A DNA stretch of 18,775 nucleotides from Globomyces pollinis-pini (GCA_025399215.1 MU621223.1:1-18775), one strand, 5' to 3'; shown: positions 9,099-18,445, numbered from the stretch's first letter. Program-made: numbers and translations. Notes: generated from the letters alone by a model not told the origin.

Positions 9099-10245
9099 AT
9101 GGCAAATAAACAGCCGTTTAATCATCGTGAATTGCTGTCTCTCTCATCTTTCATGACCATTCGTTTGTATGTCGTTTCTGTCTGGACATTGAAAAAATTT
9201 CATTGAACTCATTCCAGATGAGAAACACATTGCGAGTCTACATTCATGATCTTCTATGTATGAGAGGAAAGAGACGGCAATCAACTTATTCTTCTTGGTT
9301 AAATAGCGTATCTCACGGTGCTGAATTCGATGCCATACACAAATCTCATACTGACATGTTTTATTCATTATCTTATCAACAGGATATGAAGATAGACTCA
9401 TTCCTAAGAGAATACAAATCAAATTTGGATAAATTGAAAGAAAAGTACTTGCATGAACAAAACTATTCAATTTCAAATGACTTTGGGTTTTTATCAACCG
9501 ATAATGTAAAGATTACAATAGAACAAAGAGATGCATTACAATTAGCTACACAGTCTCAGTCAAATTCAGAGCTATGGACATCATTAAGGAAAAATAGATT
9601 AACAGCTTCAATGGCTGGTCGTATTTACAAATCCAGGAGTCTATTATCCCCTGATAAATTATGGAAAAGGCCCTTTAGTAATGAAGCTACTAGACATGGA
9701 TTGGCCTTCGAATCTATTGCTCTTTCGGCTGTAGAAGAGAGCGAGGGAATCTCCATTCGTCCATCAGGATGTTGGTTAGATCTTGAACGATCATGGTAAG
9801 CAATTGCTACATTAAATTTACTGCTTATATTCCGAAAAATATACATTTACAAAAAAAACATGTTCTAATGTTTAGGCTAGGAGCAACACCAGATGGATTG
9901 ATATATGACAGTTCTCAAACAAATCTAATAGCAGTTGTAGAAGTCAAATGCCCTTTTAAATACAAATTCAAAACTATCAATCGAATGCTGAATAACCCTG
10001 CATACTATTTAAAAAAAGATAAGACAACGTCATTGATACATTTGAAACGCAATCATGAATATTATTATCAAGTACAGATGCAAATGGCAGTTACTAATGT
10101 CAACATGTGCTTATTTGGGGTTTACACTGGCACAGATCTATTCACCGAATGGATTCCATTTGATAATGAGTTGTGGAATTTAATGTTGGGTAAATTCGAT
10201 TCACAGTGGCAATATTTGAAATCAAACTATAATATATCAGGATAA
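9099..10245 (+). CDS. YqaJ-type (lambda-exonuclease-like) nuclease
   Basis: The core exons are 9218-9795 and 9876-10245, joined by an 80-nt intron (phase 2, GTAAGC...TTTAG). From the ATG at 9218 this gives 315 aa. ATTCCAG just before that ATG looks like a splice acceptor. A better-context ATG at 9099 (AACATGG) with an exon 9099-9179 and a 38-nt intron would give 342 aa; its donor (GTCTGG) is weak, so either start is possible. PD-(D/E)XK residues are all present, numbered from 9218: RLTAS (127-131), GLAFE (E165), GATPDG (D199), EVK (E215, K217) and YYYQVQMQMAVT. YqaJ proteins are DNA exonucleases of phage recombination systems, and eukaryotic copies are often transposon-linked (established for the family). 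No transposon is seen here. The long intron differs from all neighbours and may mark separate origin. Confidence 0.8.
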
Positions 10246-10380
10246 ATAAACATCATTATAAAACCGTTGTTTATTTTCTTCAAGAAACTAAGATTGAATG
10301 TTAGACTTTTTCTGATGGTCTTCCAACACTTTCAAAATGGCTCGCATTTTAGCTGGTAGCGAAAAAGACACCACCTTGGA

Positions 10381-12532
10381 TTAGTTACAAAAAGTTGAAA
10401 CCTTATTTGGTACAAATGCATGTCCATGATCTTCCAAGAGTTGCGCAACACGTTCTGGAGTCTTCTTACTATCAGATATAGATGGATGTGCATTAACATA
10501 TTCTGTATCATCAAGTAATCGTAATGATCTGCGAACGGGTGTGATAACTTTATCCACTCCCAAATCTATAAATAAGTCAACGAAAATGAAACCTTTTTGA
10601 ATTTTCCTTGAAGCACGAACAGGTGTAAGGACAGTCACACATGAACCATTCTGTCCAATATCCACAGGAACTCCCACTGTCTTCCTTCCAGGGGTTTTAC
10701 CAACAGTCTTGGATGGCTTTGGCAAAGAGTTATTTTTTGGTGCTTGGGGGGTATCTTTCAATTTCAAATTATCCATTAATCCTATCATGTCATCAATATC
10801 TTCAGACGGGATTGTAGTAGCTGCTTCAGGCTCTTTGATATCAAAAAACCCTTCCAAGTCACTTTGTAATTGAGGAGGTAGAGGGGATGACAAATCTGCC
10901 AAATCTTCATCTTGCAAACTGATAAATCTGTCTTTCATTCTGTTTTGAAACTCTTCGAATGCTATTGTCAGTAAAGCTTGATCCTTTCGATTAAATTCCA
11001 TTTTGCTATACCTCTTTCGATTGGATGCTATCTGAGGCTAAGAAAAATATGTCGGCAGTATCAAGTAGGTTACCCCATTCTTCTTCATAACGTGCCCAAC
11101 TCAACCAAAACTTTAAATCACGCTTGAATGGAATTTTGAGTACTTTATATGCTCCATTTTGAACATATAGATAGGATCGATTTTGATCGAGATCTAATTC
11201 GGCCAAACTCTTATACATAAACCTTGCCAATTCTACTAGATTATTCTATTATGGAAATTAAAAAGAATGGTAAAACCTGCGCTGTTTGTATACAGTCATT
11301 CAAGGTGAAAAATAATAGGGTAGGTACAGGTATCGTAATTTTGTTACTTTCTGTTTGAATATTTATTGCACCAAGTTTGTACCAATCTAAACGGGAAGAC
11401 CTATAATTATTAGATACTGCTAAAAGTTACTTGATTAAATCTCCCAAATAGCTTTGCTGCTTGTCTTGGATAACTTGAGGTGACCGATTTACAGAGTATC
11501 CAAAAATTGGCGAATCAGCAGGTGATTCAGAAAATCTAATAGAGTCCTTTAAGTTACTCGGAGTCTTAGGATAATGTTTTTGTGGATGACGGCGTGGTGT
11601 GGGAACGTCTTCGAATCTAGAGTGAACTGAATGAAAATCTGGATTGGATTGCTCTAAATAGTCGAAAGTACGCAGTTCTACTATTAGTTGTAGTTAAGCA
11701 TACCAGGTGATTCGACAGGTGATACGCTGTGTGTTGCATTGAAAAAATCGGAACGAGCTGGAGGTGAAGAGAACATGCTGTGACCAGGATTTGGAGTTTC
11801 GGAGAAAGACATATCTGGTGTATCATTTTCTAAAAATTTCGCATTGGATGAAGGTGTTTCCTGAAGCATTGGACTACTAATGCTCGAAAAAATGTCAATA
11901 TCGGCTCCATTTGTATGTTCAGATTTGATAGGAGATTCAACTTTAACCATTGTTGGAGATAATGGAGTGTGGGCGGTTTGTTTGATCGGGGTGCAATCAG
12001 TAATCCCTACTGCAAACGGATTTAAAGGCGAGTTCCTGGGAATTTGGCTCCTGGTGGTTACTGGGGTTATAGGATCCACTTCATGTTTGACGTGACTTTC
12101 TAGTTTAATGTCCGCCAAACTTTCGGACACCTCAGTTTTCAGTACTTTCAAGTCATTCAAATGTGATTCAACAGCTTTGAACGACTGCTCGATTGCTTCA
12201 GTTTTTAAAGTTTTTCTAGAGTTTCTCGTTTGCCCTTCCAAAGATATCAACTGAGATTTGAGTGAGTTTTTATCATCTGTAGATGCTATCTTGGTAACTT
12301 TGATTTGACTCGGTTTTGTTGTATTGATATTATTCTTTGTAGTTAGTGGAATAGTCTTGGTAGTGGGTTTTTTGAGTCCTTTCATGCTTGTTTTTGTAGG
12401 AATTGAGGTACTTTTTGCGGTTGTTGCAGATCCTTTGGTAGTTGCTTTCGCTGCCTGTTTCTGCTTCTTTTGTTTTAAATACTCTTCTAATTTCTTTCTT
12501 CGATCTTGCTGTTCGTCGTTCTCTTTGTTCAT
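10381..12532 (-). CDS. CKAP2-like mitotic microtubule-associated protein
   Basis: Six exons on -: 12532-11704, 11680-11431, 11400-11277, 11245-11012, 10983-10593, 10565-10381; about 670 aa (human CKAP2 683). Introns are 23 (or 26), 30, 31, 28 and 27 nt; the fourth ends AAG and the fifth is a multiple of three, so readable through. The N-terminus has a KEN box (residues 3-5) and RRKKLEEYLKQKK, as in CKAP2. The middle is Ser/Thr/Pro/Lys-rich with many SP/TP sites. The C-terminal part carries the CKAP2_C hallmarks: TLNDCIQTAQ, KFWLSWARYEEEWGN (vertebrate type xFWICLARLEExxGN), TVLTPVRAS and ITPVRRSLRL at about 617-626, then a final conserved tail. CKAP2 stabilises spindle microtubules and is destroyed through its KEN box; transfer of that role is inference. 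The two longest frames here are one split gene, not two. Confidence 0.8.
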
Positions 12533-12825
12533 TGAATGAATTGTGAAGGGTCAAAAAAATTAGCTTGACAACGAAGTCGCTATTAGATTTAACCGTAGAA
12601 CACAATACATTTGCATAGTGCTAATCTGACAGTTCATTATCTGATCATGTTTATTAAGGACCAATTGAGGCACCCATGTCCCAATTGTGTGTGCATCTTT
12701 ACAACATCTTACAAAAGGATTTATCATCCCCTTCTTTAGAGTTGGTGTCCAAAATATGGCATTCCATTTGGAAATAGATTTTATTACACTAAAATAGGAA
12801 TTATTTAAAGATATCAAGTGATGAT
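12533..12825. other. Intergenic region with an unexplained open - frame
   Basis: 293 bases between the cysteine-repeat gene and the CKAP2-like gene. A - frame is open across nearly all of it (12829-12560) and contains VRCCKDAHTIGTW, but it has no ATG at a sensible place and no intron joins it to either neighbour in frame. It is probably 3'/5' UTR or a decayed copy of a cysteine-rich gene. Confidence 0.4.
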
Positions 12826-13242
12826 TCAAGGTTCACATTGTTGAATGGAATAATTCCATGAAAATCCAGCATCGTAACAACTCCTAGGAGTATTATAATC
12901 ATCCTTGTTGAAGTAGCATTTAGGGTCATTATTTTTCCAACGAGAGTCTGACTTTGGAAAGCAAATAACATGACCAACTGTCCAAGGCTTTTCATGGTTA
13001 ATTCTGTTACAATCGGAAGGGTTACTCTTTGCTCGGATATCTGATTCAGGGAAACAGAATATTGGAGAATCACTATCATTTTTATGATGATTTCCCGTAT
13101 TGCTACATTCTTCGGGATTTCTTCCTGCACGACTGTCACTTGAAGGGAAGCAGAATATCCCTGATGCATGAGTTGTTGATGAAGTGGACAATGGTAATGC
13201 AAGAGCAACTTCAATAATAGTTAAAATTCCTACCAAATTCAT
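12826..13242 (-). CDS. Small secreted protein with three CFPxSDxR cysteine repeats
   Basis: Single exon, 138 aa. The ATG at 13242 gives a signal peptide (residues 1-16, NLVGILTIIEVALA). The mature chain has three copies of a 16-residue unit, CFPxSDxRxxxNxxxC, at 31-46, 63-78 and 94-109. Cysteines are always 14 residues apart and units are spaced 32 and 31 residues. A fourth cysteine pair (C122, C136) follows in a different context (CYDAGFSWN). Linkers are polar, with His, Asn and Asp. No membrane anchor is visible. The eight cysteines fit four disulphides in an extracellular protein. I do not recognise the repeat. Secreted small cysteine-rich proteins in fungi are often wall or effector proteins; that is only a guess here. 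Coding by repeat conservation is strong evidence that the ORF is real. Confidence 0.85.
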   Translation of the reverse strand: MNLVGILTIIEVALALPLSTSSTTHASGIFCFPSSDSRAGRNPEECSNTGNHHKNDSDSPIFCFPESDIRAKSNPSDCNRINHEKPWTVGHVICFPKSDSRWKNNDPKCYFNKDDYNTPRSCYDAGFSWNYSIQQCEP

Positions 13243-13609
13243 TGTTGAAAAAATTTAAAAAATCGTTGGCTGAAGTTTAACACTCTTCCCATAAATGGAT
13301 ATTTGGATTCTCTTCGTTCATTAACCAACTACCTAGAGGATTGTAGGAAAAATAAATGAATAGTGACTAAATTATTTTGTAAAAAGACTAAAAATTTGAA
13401 CGTATCTTAATACAAGCTAGGACATTGAAATCATGATTTGGTATAACAACGTGCTACAGCATTAATAATACACGAATATTTTAGCAGAAGGAACGAGGAT
13501 TGACCAAAACTACGTTTCAATCACCAAATGCTGAAAACAAGCGTTTCACGTTTGTGAGATCTGGGTCAGTGATCTGGTCATTGCAGGTTTAACAATTATA
13601 AATATTCAA
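13243..13609. other. Divergent intergenic region
   Basis: 367 bases between the starts of the cysteine-repeat gene (-) and the MFS pseudogene (+). It is AT-rich with no RNA gene or clear motif. An ATTATAAATA stretch at about 13595-13604 is too close to the ATG at 13610 to be a normal TATA box. Confidence 0.45.
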
Positions 13610-14804
13610 ATGGTGGAAACAATTAGTATAACATGTTTAGTAGAGGATAGAGATAAAAGTATTGAACAGAAGTTATTGGAACAAGTTGAAATGGAATACC
13701 CTGAAGGAGGATTTGGTTGGGTGGTTGTGCTTGCTTCTTTCTTTATCCATATGATTACCATTGGATTGCCTGGATCTTTTGGAGTCTTTCATGAGATTTA
13801 CACCACTAATCACCATTTTAATGGTACCAAGAAGTTTAATTTCTAATTGGTTTGTAGGGACAAATTCTCAAGTTGCAGTAGCATTTATCGGATCATTTGG
13901 AACAGGTGGTATTGGTTTGCTCGCCATTCCATCAGTCATGTTAGTCAATCGGTTGGGACATCGATTTATATGTATAAGTGGTGGAATTTGTATAATTATA
14001 TCCCACTTACTCGCTGCAGAAGCAACGGAGTACTGGCAAATACTATTAACACAGGGACTACTGTTTGGATTTGGGCATTAATTCCTCGACTGAATCCGAT
14101 GAATAAATGTGACTTCAGCTATGAACAACTTTGGAAAAATTCAATATTCTTTAGGTTGTTTCTAATGCTATCGTTTTCAATGTTTGGGTATTTCATTCCA
14201 TTCTTTTTTGTTCCAGCATATGCTGTTCAAAACGGAATGACTGATTCTGAAGGAGCGCTTCTTATCGGATACATGCAAGGTACTATTTTCTTGGTTCTGA
14301 TGTATTAGGAGCCAGTGCAGTCGGAAGGATTTTATTGGGATTTATTGCTGATAGGCTTGGACACGTCAACATTCTCACATTCAGCTTAAGTGTTGGTGCA
14401 ATATCTGGTTTGTTTATCTGGCCGTTTTCTACAACCTATTTGACGTTGACACTCTTCTCTGTTGTGTATGGGTTCTTTGTGGGTGGACTTATATCACTTC
14501 TACCATCTGGTAAATTCAAATTCTCATTAATCTGTTAGCCATTGTTGAGTTATTCGGTTCGCAAAGATCTGGTGCCGTTATATCAATGGTTTATACTGCA
14601 TTTATATTTGGCGATATCATTGGAGCACCTGTGGCGGGTGCGATACTTCATTCAATGTCGAAACTAAATTCACTTGGGATTTTAGAGTATAATTACCTCC
14701 CCATTATGCTGCTAACTGGTGGGGCTATTCTAGTCGGTACACTATTTATGTTGTCTATTAAATTGTCCACTACAAAGGACAGATACCTAAAGTACAACAT
14801 CTAA
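13610..14804 (+). pseudogene. MFS monocarboxylate-transporter-like gene disrupted by internal deletion
   Basis: Exons 13610-13823, 13858-14279, 14309-14509 and 14539-14804, introns 34, 29 and 29 nt. The N-terminal motif YPEGGFGWVVVLASF and the order of segments match the intact paralogue at 15776-17216. In exon 2, frame reading GLLFGFGH hits a TAA at 14079-14081. Homology resumes at once in another frame with ALIPRLN and continues through GYFIPFFFVPAYAV to the end. About 70 codons present in the paralogue (between its FGIG and LIPRL, roughly TM5-TM6, including one intron) are missing. No splice choice restores the frame and the lost helices. Frames are otherwise clean, so the break is recent, or it is an assembly error. 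The ancestral role would be organic-acid or related solute transport at a membrane. Confidence 0.8.
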
Positions 14805-15131
14805 TAAAGCCTTTGTGCATCACCTTGTTTGTGCTGCATCAAATTAAAAAGAGTTACACAAGAACAGCACTATTCTATAAGGGGAATGTGAGGCTTTAGT
14901 GCGGAACAATTGTAGGTTTATAAACTACAATAGAATTCTATATAATAAAGAAAACAAGGAAGTTTAAAGGCTAAAGGACGCCCATGGATGAAATTTGGAA
15001 CTACTATTGGCATTGCCTTCATGTTCACTTTAGAAGGTGCTGTTACTTGGACATCGCCCTCTTACTTAAAAAGCATCGCCTTCAGCCGTTAAAAAATATA
15101 AATAGTTTCAGCTTTTAGAACAGTAACTAAA
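14805..15131. other. Intergenic region upstream of the zinc-finger gene
   Basis: 327 bases between the MFS pseudogene stop and the zinc-finger gene start. It contains a TATA-like box near its right end (15097-15104). A short imperfect similarity, TGCCTTCATG against TCGCCTTCAGC (about 15013 and 15076), is the only internal repetition. No gene seen. Confidence 0.45.
15097..15104 (+). promoter_or_regulatory. TATA-like box upstream of the zinc-finger gene
   Basis: TATAAATA 35 bases before the ATG at 15132. It would imply a very short 5' UTR; it could also be chance in AT-rich DNA. Confidence 0.35.
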
Positions 15132-15599
15132 ATGATTGTTGAACAAAGCTTAAAATACCATAATGTAAACTATAACCAACCACCTGTATCGGTTCCTTAT
15201 CCAAATCGAACTATGGAAGGAAACAAACAAATCTATAGCTGCCCACATCCAAATTGCCACAAAAGTAATTCATTTATTGATACTGATGATTTAGCATATA
15301 CCAAACATTATGGATATAAAGTTCATTACGAGACCATACATCTTGGTCAAACTTACAAATGCAGTCATCCTGGTTGTAATTTAATTTATTCACGTAAATA
15401 TGATATGCTAAGACACATGAAATCTCACAAGTAAGTTCTAATTATATTCTAATATATTAGAGATACCAAACAATTTTCGTGTCAAGAATGTGGTAAAAAG
15501 TTTGGTAGAAAGGAACATTTACAGAAACACGCTAGTAAATTATACAAATGTCAACCAAAGAGAAGCTATAAGTTCAGTCTAATGTATATCATGGATTGA
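15132..15599 (+). CDS. Small C2H2 zinc-finger protein
   Basis: Two exons, 15132-15430 and 15461-15599, joined by a 30-nt intron (GTAAGT...TATTAG, phase 2, with CTAAT); 145 aa. Three finger-like units follow a 30-residue leader. Unit 1 is C37-x4-C42-x22-H65-x4-H70, with about 10 extra residues in the loop. Unit 2 is canonical, C77-x4-C82-x12-H95-x3-H99 (CSHPGCNLIYSRKYDMLRH). Unit 3 starts as a classical finger (FSCQECGKKFGRKEHLQKH: C107, C110, H123) but lacks the second His; C130 might substitute, or a further short intron after 15530 could change the end. Such proteins usually bind DNA as transcription factors. It sits between two facing MFS paralogues; whether it regulates them is not shown. 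The C-terminus is the uncertain part. Confidence 0.8.
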
Positions 15600-15775
15600 T
15601 CGTTATTCCATTGTACATTTTACTACACATCGTTATCTATTTTACAATATAAATTCCTATTCGCATTTCAAAAAAGTTTATAACTATTTCCCATATTTCA
15701 ATAAATTTTATGCGATTGATACCATGTTTTATTTACATTTCTAAGAAAATGTGGGAATTAAATATTCATTACTTG

Positions 15776-17216
15776 TTAAATTTTGACAAAGAAAGCTCCC
15801 TTTCCAAGCTTCATCTTTAATGAAATAATAAGGCAACTAGCAATGGTGGCAAAGAATCCACCCAGTAATATACTTGGAGTGACATTTGTCTGTTTCACAC
15901 CTAGTTGATCCACAGTAGTCAGAGCATCAAGGATTAAACCTGCCGAAGGTGGGCCAAGCAAGTTCCCAACAAAGAAACCAGAGTACACCATGCCTATAAT
16001 AGTACCAATATTGTTTGTTCCAAAGAGTTGTAAGATTGCTAATGTTTAATCAATAATATCATTACCTGTTGGGAATAAAGACACAAACCCTCCAACAAAG
16101 AATCCATACACTATTCCAAAAGTGGTCAGGAGTGCGAATGAGGTTGCAAATGGCCACATAAGTAGAGTAGCCAAGGTTGATAAACTGATACAAAAACATA
16201 AACTGTTGACATGTCCTAACAGGTCGGCATTAAAGCCTAGCGCAATTCTACCAAATGCACTGGCACCATTTAACAATCCAACTATAAGTGCACCATCTGC
16301 TGCTGACATTCCATGTCTGATAGCAAATGTTGGAATGAAGAAGAATGGGATAAAATAACCAAGCGAACCGAATACAGCAGTCATGAATAGCCGTATGAAT
16401 CTTGGATCTTTTGCAACAATTGAATAGTTCATGGATTGACCACGAGAAGAGGGTAAACGAGGAATCAACAAGAATGCCATTGATATCACAGTGATTCCAC
16501 TTGCAATGCCAGTATATCTAAGTGTTGGCTTTAATCCCATGGTAGCGATGAGATATCGAAGGAGTGGTGCCAGAAATAACCCACCAATACCTTAAAATTA
16601 ATAAATATTCTAAGCATACCAGAACCAGATACAGCAATGCCAGTAGCCAGACCCTTCTTTTTGTTAAAATAGTGTGAAATAATAGTCAATGCGGGAAAAT
16701 AGGCAATAGCAGATCCAATACCAAACATTAGCCCATGAGTTAAAAATATTTGCCAATAATGAGTGGAATAGGATGCCAAGATCAAAGCAGTCGTCATTAC
16801 ACATGCACCAATAATACACATCAGGCGATGACCAAACAAATCGACTAATCGACCGGATGGAAGAGCAAAGAGCCCTAGTCCACAAGCGGCAGTAGATCCA
16901 ATCAACGATATGGCAATTGTTGAGTGTGTTCCTACCATAAACTAAATTGTAGGTTACCTTCAAATGAACCTGGTAGTAGATACACTGGTTGAAATACACC
17001 AAACACACCTGGAATACCAATCGTTATTATATGAATAATGAAGGATGCAAAAACTGCTACCCATCCATAACCACCCTCAGGAAAATCTTGAGCAAGTTCT
17101 TCTTCCACTTCAATTTCAGAAGTAAGCTCTTTTTGCGAGCTTTCATGCTGTAACGAAAGCACAAATGGGGTGTGGTCTGATGGTTCTATTACTACGGTAT
17201 CTTCTTTTTCTAACAT
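15776..17216 (-). CDS. MFS monocarboxylate-transporter-like permease (SLC16/MCH type)
   Basis: Four exons on -: 17216-16958, 16931-16620, 16590-16066, 16038-15776; introns 26, 29 and 27 nt; 452 aa. A cytosolic acidic N-terminus (about 45 aa) leads to PEGGYGWVAVFASF (46-59), the conserved start of TM1 in this family. About twelve hydrophobic segments follow, with a TM2-3 loop PSGRLVDLFGHR and a TM8-9 loop LGFNADLLGHVN, the MFS loop signatures. The second intron ends AAG (TTTTAAG) and is required to give GSGIGGLFLAPLL. Family members carry monocarboxylates or riboflavin across plasma or organelle membranes; the substrate cannot be told from sequence. The facing gene at 13610-14804 is a broken paralogue sharing two intron positions; that copy has one extra intron not found here. 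Confidence 0.93.
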
Positions 17217-17260
17217 AGCTGAATATTTTTAAAATAGACTCAAAGGAAATGTTTGGGTTG

Positions 17261-17268
17261 TTTTATAT
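17261..17268 (-). promoter_or_regulatory. TATA-like box upstream of the intact MFS gene
   Basis: ATATAAAA on -, about 45-52 bases before the ATG at 17216, similar in spacing to the box before the GPI-protein gene. Confidence 0.4.
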
Positions 17269-17299
17269 TTGTTTCGGCCGAGCAACGCTTTTACCCTGA

Positions 17300-17306
17300 T
17301 GACTCA
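17300..17306. promoter_or_regulatory. Candidate bZIP (Gcn4/AP-1 type) site
   Basis: TGACTCA, in the context ATGACTCAA, about 85-90 bases upstream of the intact MFS gene's ATG and about 32 bases beyond its TATA-like box. The match to the classical site is exact, but a 7-mer is weak evidence alone. Confidence 0.3.
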
Positions 17307-17336
17307 ACGGACGAGATATGTGAAAGAGAGATCTGT

Positions 17337-17806
17337 AATTACATCTTCAAATGGTAGCGGGAGATATACAGACAGATCTCATCTATATAACGCTCAAAAC
17401 CGCGAAAGTAATAGGTCCCACCAAAAGTAGTTGTTTTTCCATTCTTGCCAATAACATATTCCGTGGAACTAATCTTATTCTACTATTTGATAGTTTCCCC
17501 TGTTTCTTTCCATTAATTGTCAACTCGTTTTTCATTTACTGCAAACTTGTGTCACAGAATGTATGGATTCAGACTAATTGTTAAATAAACCGGAAATTTT
17601 TTACCTCCTAGATTTTAAAGGAACGAGATGAAAGATTAGCAGCACAAATATTTTGTACAACTATTCTCATAATGAATAGGGGTGTGGGATTTTTATAAGA
17701 TAACCAAAAATGCCATTCTCTACAAATCCATAATGAGTTACAAAGATGATACTGCAAAAATATTACGGAATTATAGCTACAGCAGGCTGCCAAGAAGGTA
17801 TCATAA
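17337..17806 (+). repeat. Diverged direct duplication, copy 1
   Basis: About 470 bases matching copy 2 (17950-18445) throughout in the same orientation. Conserved blocks include ACATCT, GACAGATCT, CATTCTTGCC/CATTCCTGGC, ATTCTACTATTTGATA, TGTATGGATTCA, GATTAGCAGCA, CCATAATGAGTT and TATCATAA. Many indels not in threes show it is noncoding; a 77-aa + ORF inside is not preserved in copy 2. Function unknown. Confidence 0.8.
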
Positions 17807-17949
17807 ATTTTTTGTAGGATAAAATTGAATTAGGTAGTTTCGGTGACTATCCTGTATGTAGTATTCACAGCACTGGTTAGAATGAATCATGTTTCTAACT
17901 ACGATATATTCGCGTTTAACTACTATTGTGAATAATATTAATCATCTTT

Positions 17950-18445
17950 AATTACATCTCCGAATACTAGTAAAAGATATATAGACAGATCTTGTATATA
18001 AAACGTTTAAAACGCAGGAAAGTAAATAAATGGTTCCACCAAAATTAAAACTCGTTATTTTTCCATTCCTGGCAACATCATTTTCCATGAAACAATCTCA
18101 TTCTACTATTTGATACTTCTACCAATTTCTTTTCATTTAGTATCAACTCGTTATGTAACTTACTGAAAATTGGTATCACAAAATGTATGGATTCAAACTA
18201 GTTGTTAAAACCACCCGTAAATTTTTTAGCTCCCACATTTCTTTGGAGGTCGATGGGACTTTAGGAGAAGGGAGATTAGCAGCATATACCATTTTTACGA
18301 TACTTTTGTGGTGTGGCATGTATTTGAGAAATAACCAATAGTGCCAAGACTACACAAATTCACTACAAACCCATAATGAGTTTTAAAGATGATGCTGAAT
18401 AGGACGACAATATAATAGCAGCAGTTTGCCACAAAAGTATCATAA
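17950..18445 (+). repeat. Diverged direct duplication, copy 2
   Basis: Second copy of the 17337-17806 unit, offset by 613 bases at the left end and about 640 at the right. The 143 bases between the copies resemble 18446-18590 only weakly, so the original unit may have been longer than the well-conserved part. Confidence 0.8.

Noticed and set aside
10566..10592. Reading the fifth CKAP2-like intron as coding (frame stays open)
   Set aside because: It has GT...TATAG ends, a TTGAC branch-like site and the standard 27-nt length, and would insert a hydrophobic block between two conserved motifs.
10381..11230. Two separate small genes at 10381-11001 and 11006-11230
   Set aside because: A 28-nt intron (10984-11011) joins them in phase and the combined order matches one CKAP2-type C-terminal region.
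12560..12829. 89-codon - frame as a separate gene or last exon of the cysteine-repeat gene
   Set aside because: It opens with a non-ATG codon, no intron joins it in frame to the cysteine-repeat gene, and it recalls no family.
14073..14150. A splice rescuing the frame of the broken MFS gene
   Set aside because: Possible GT...AG pairs would remove conserved ALIPRL sequence and still not restore the missing helices.
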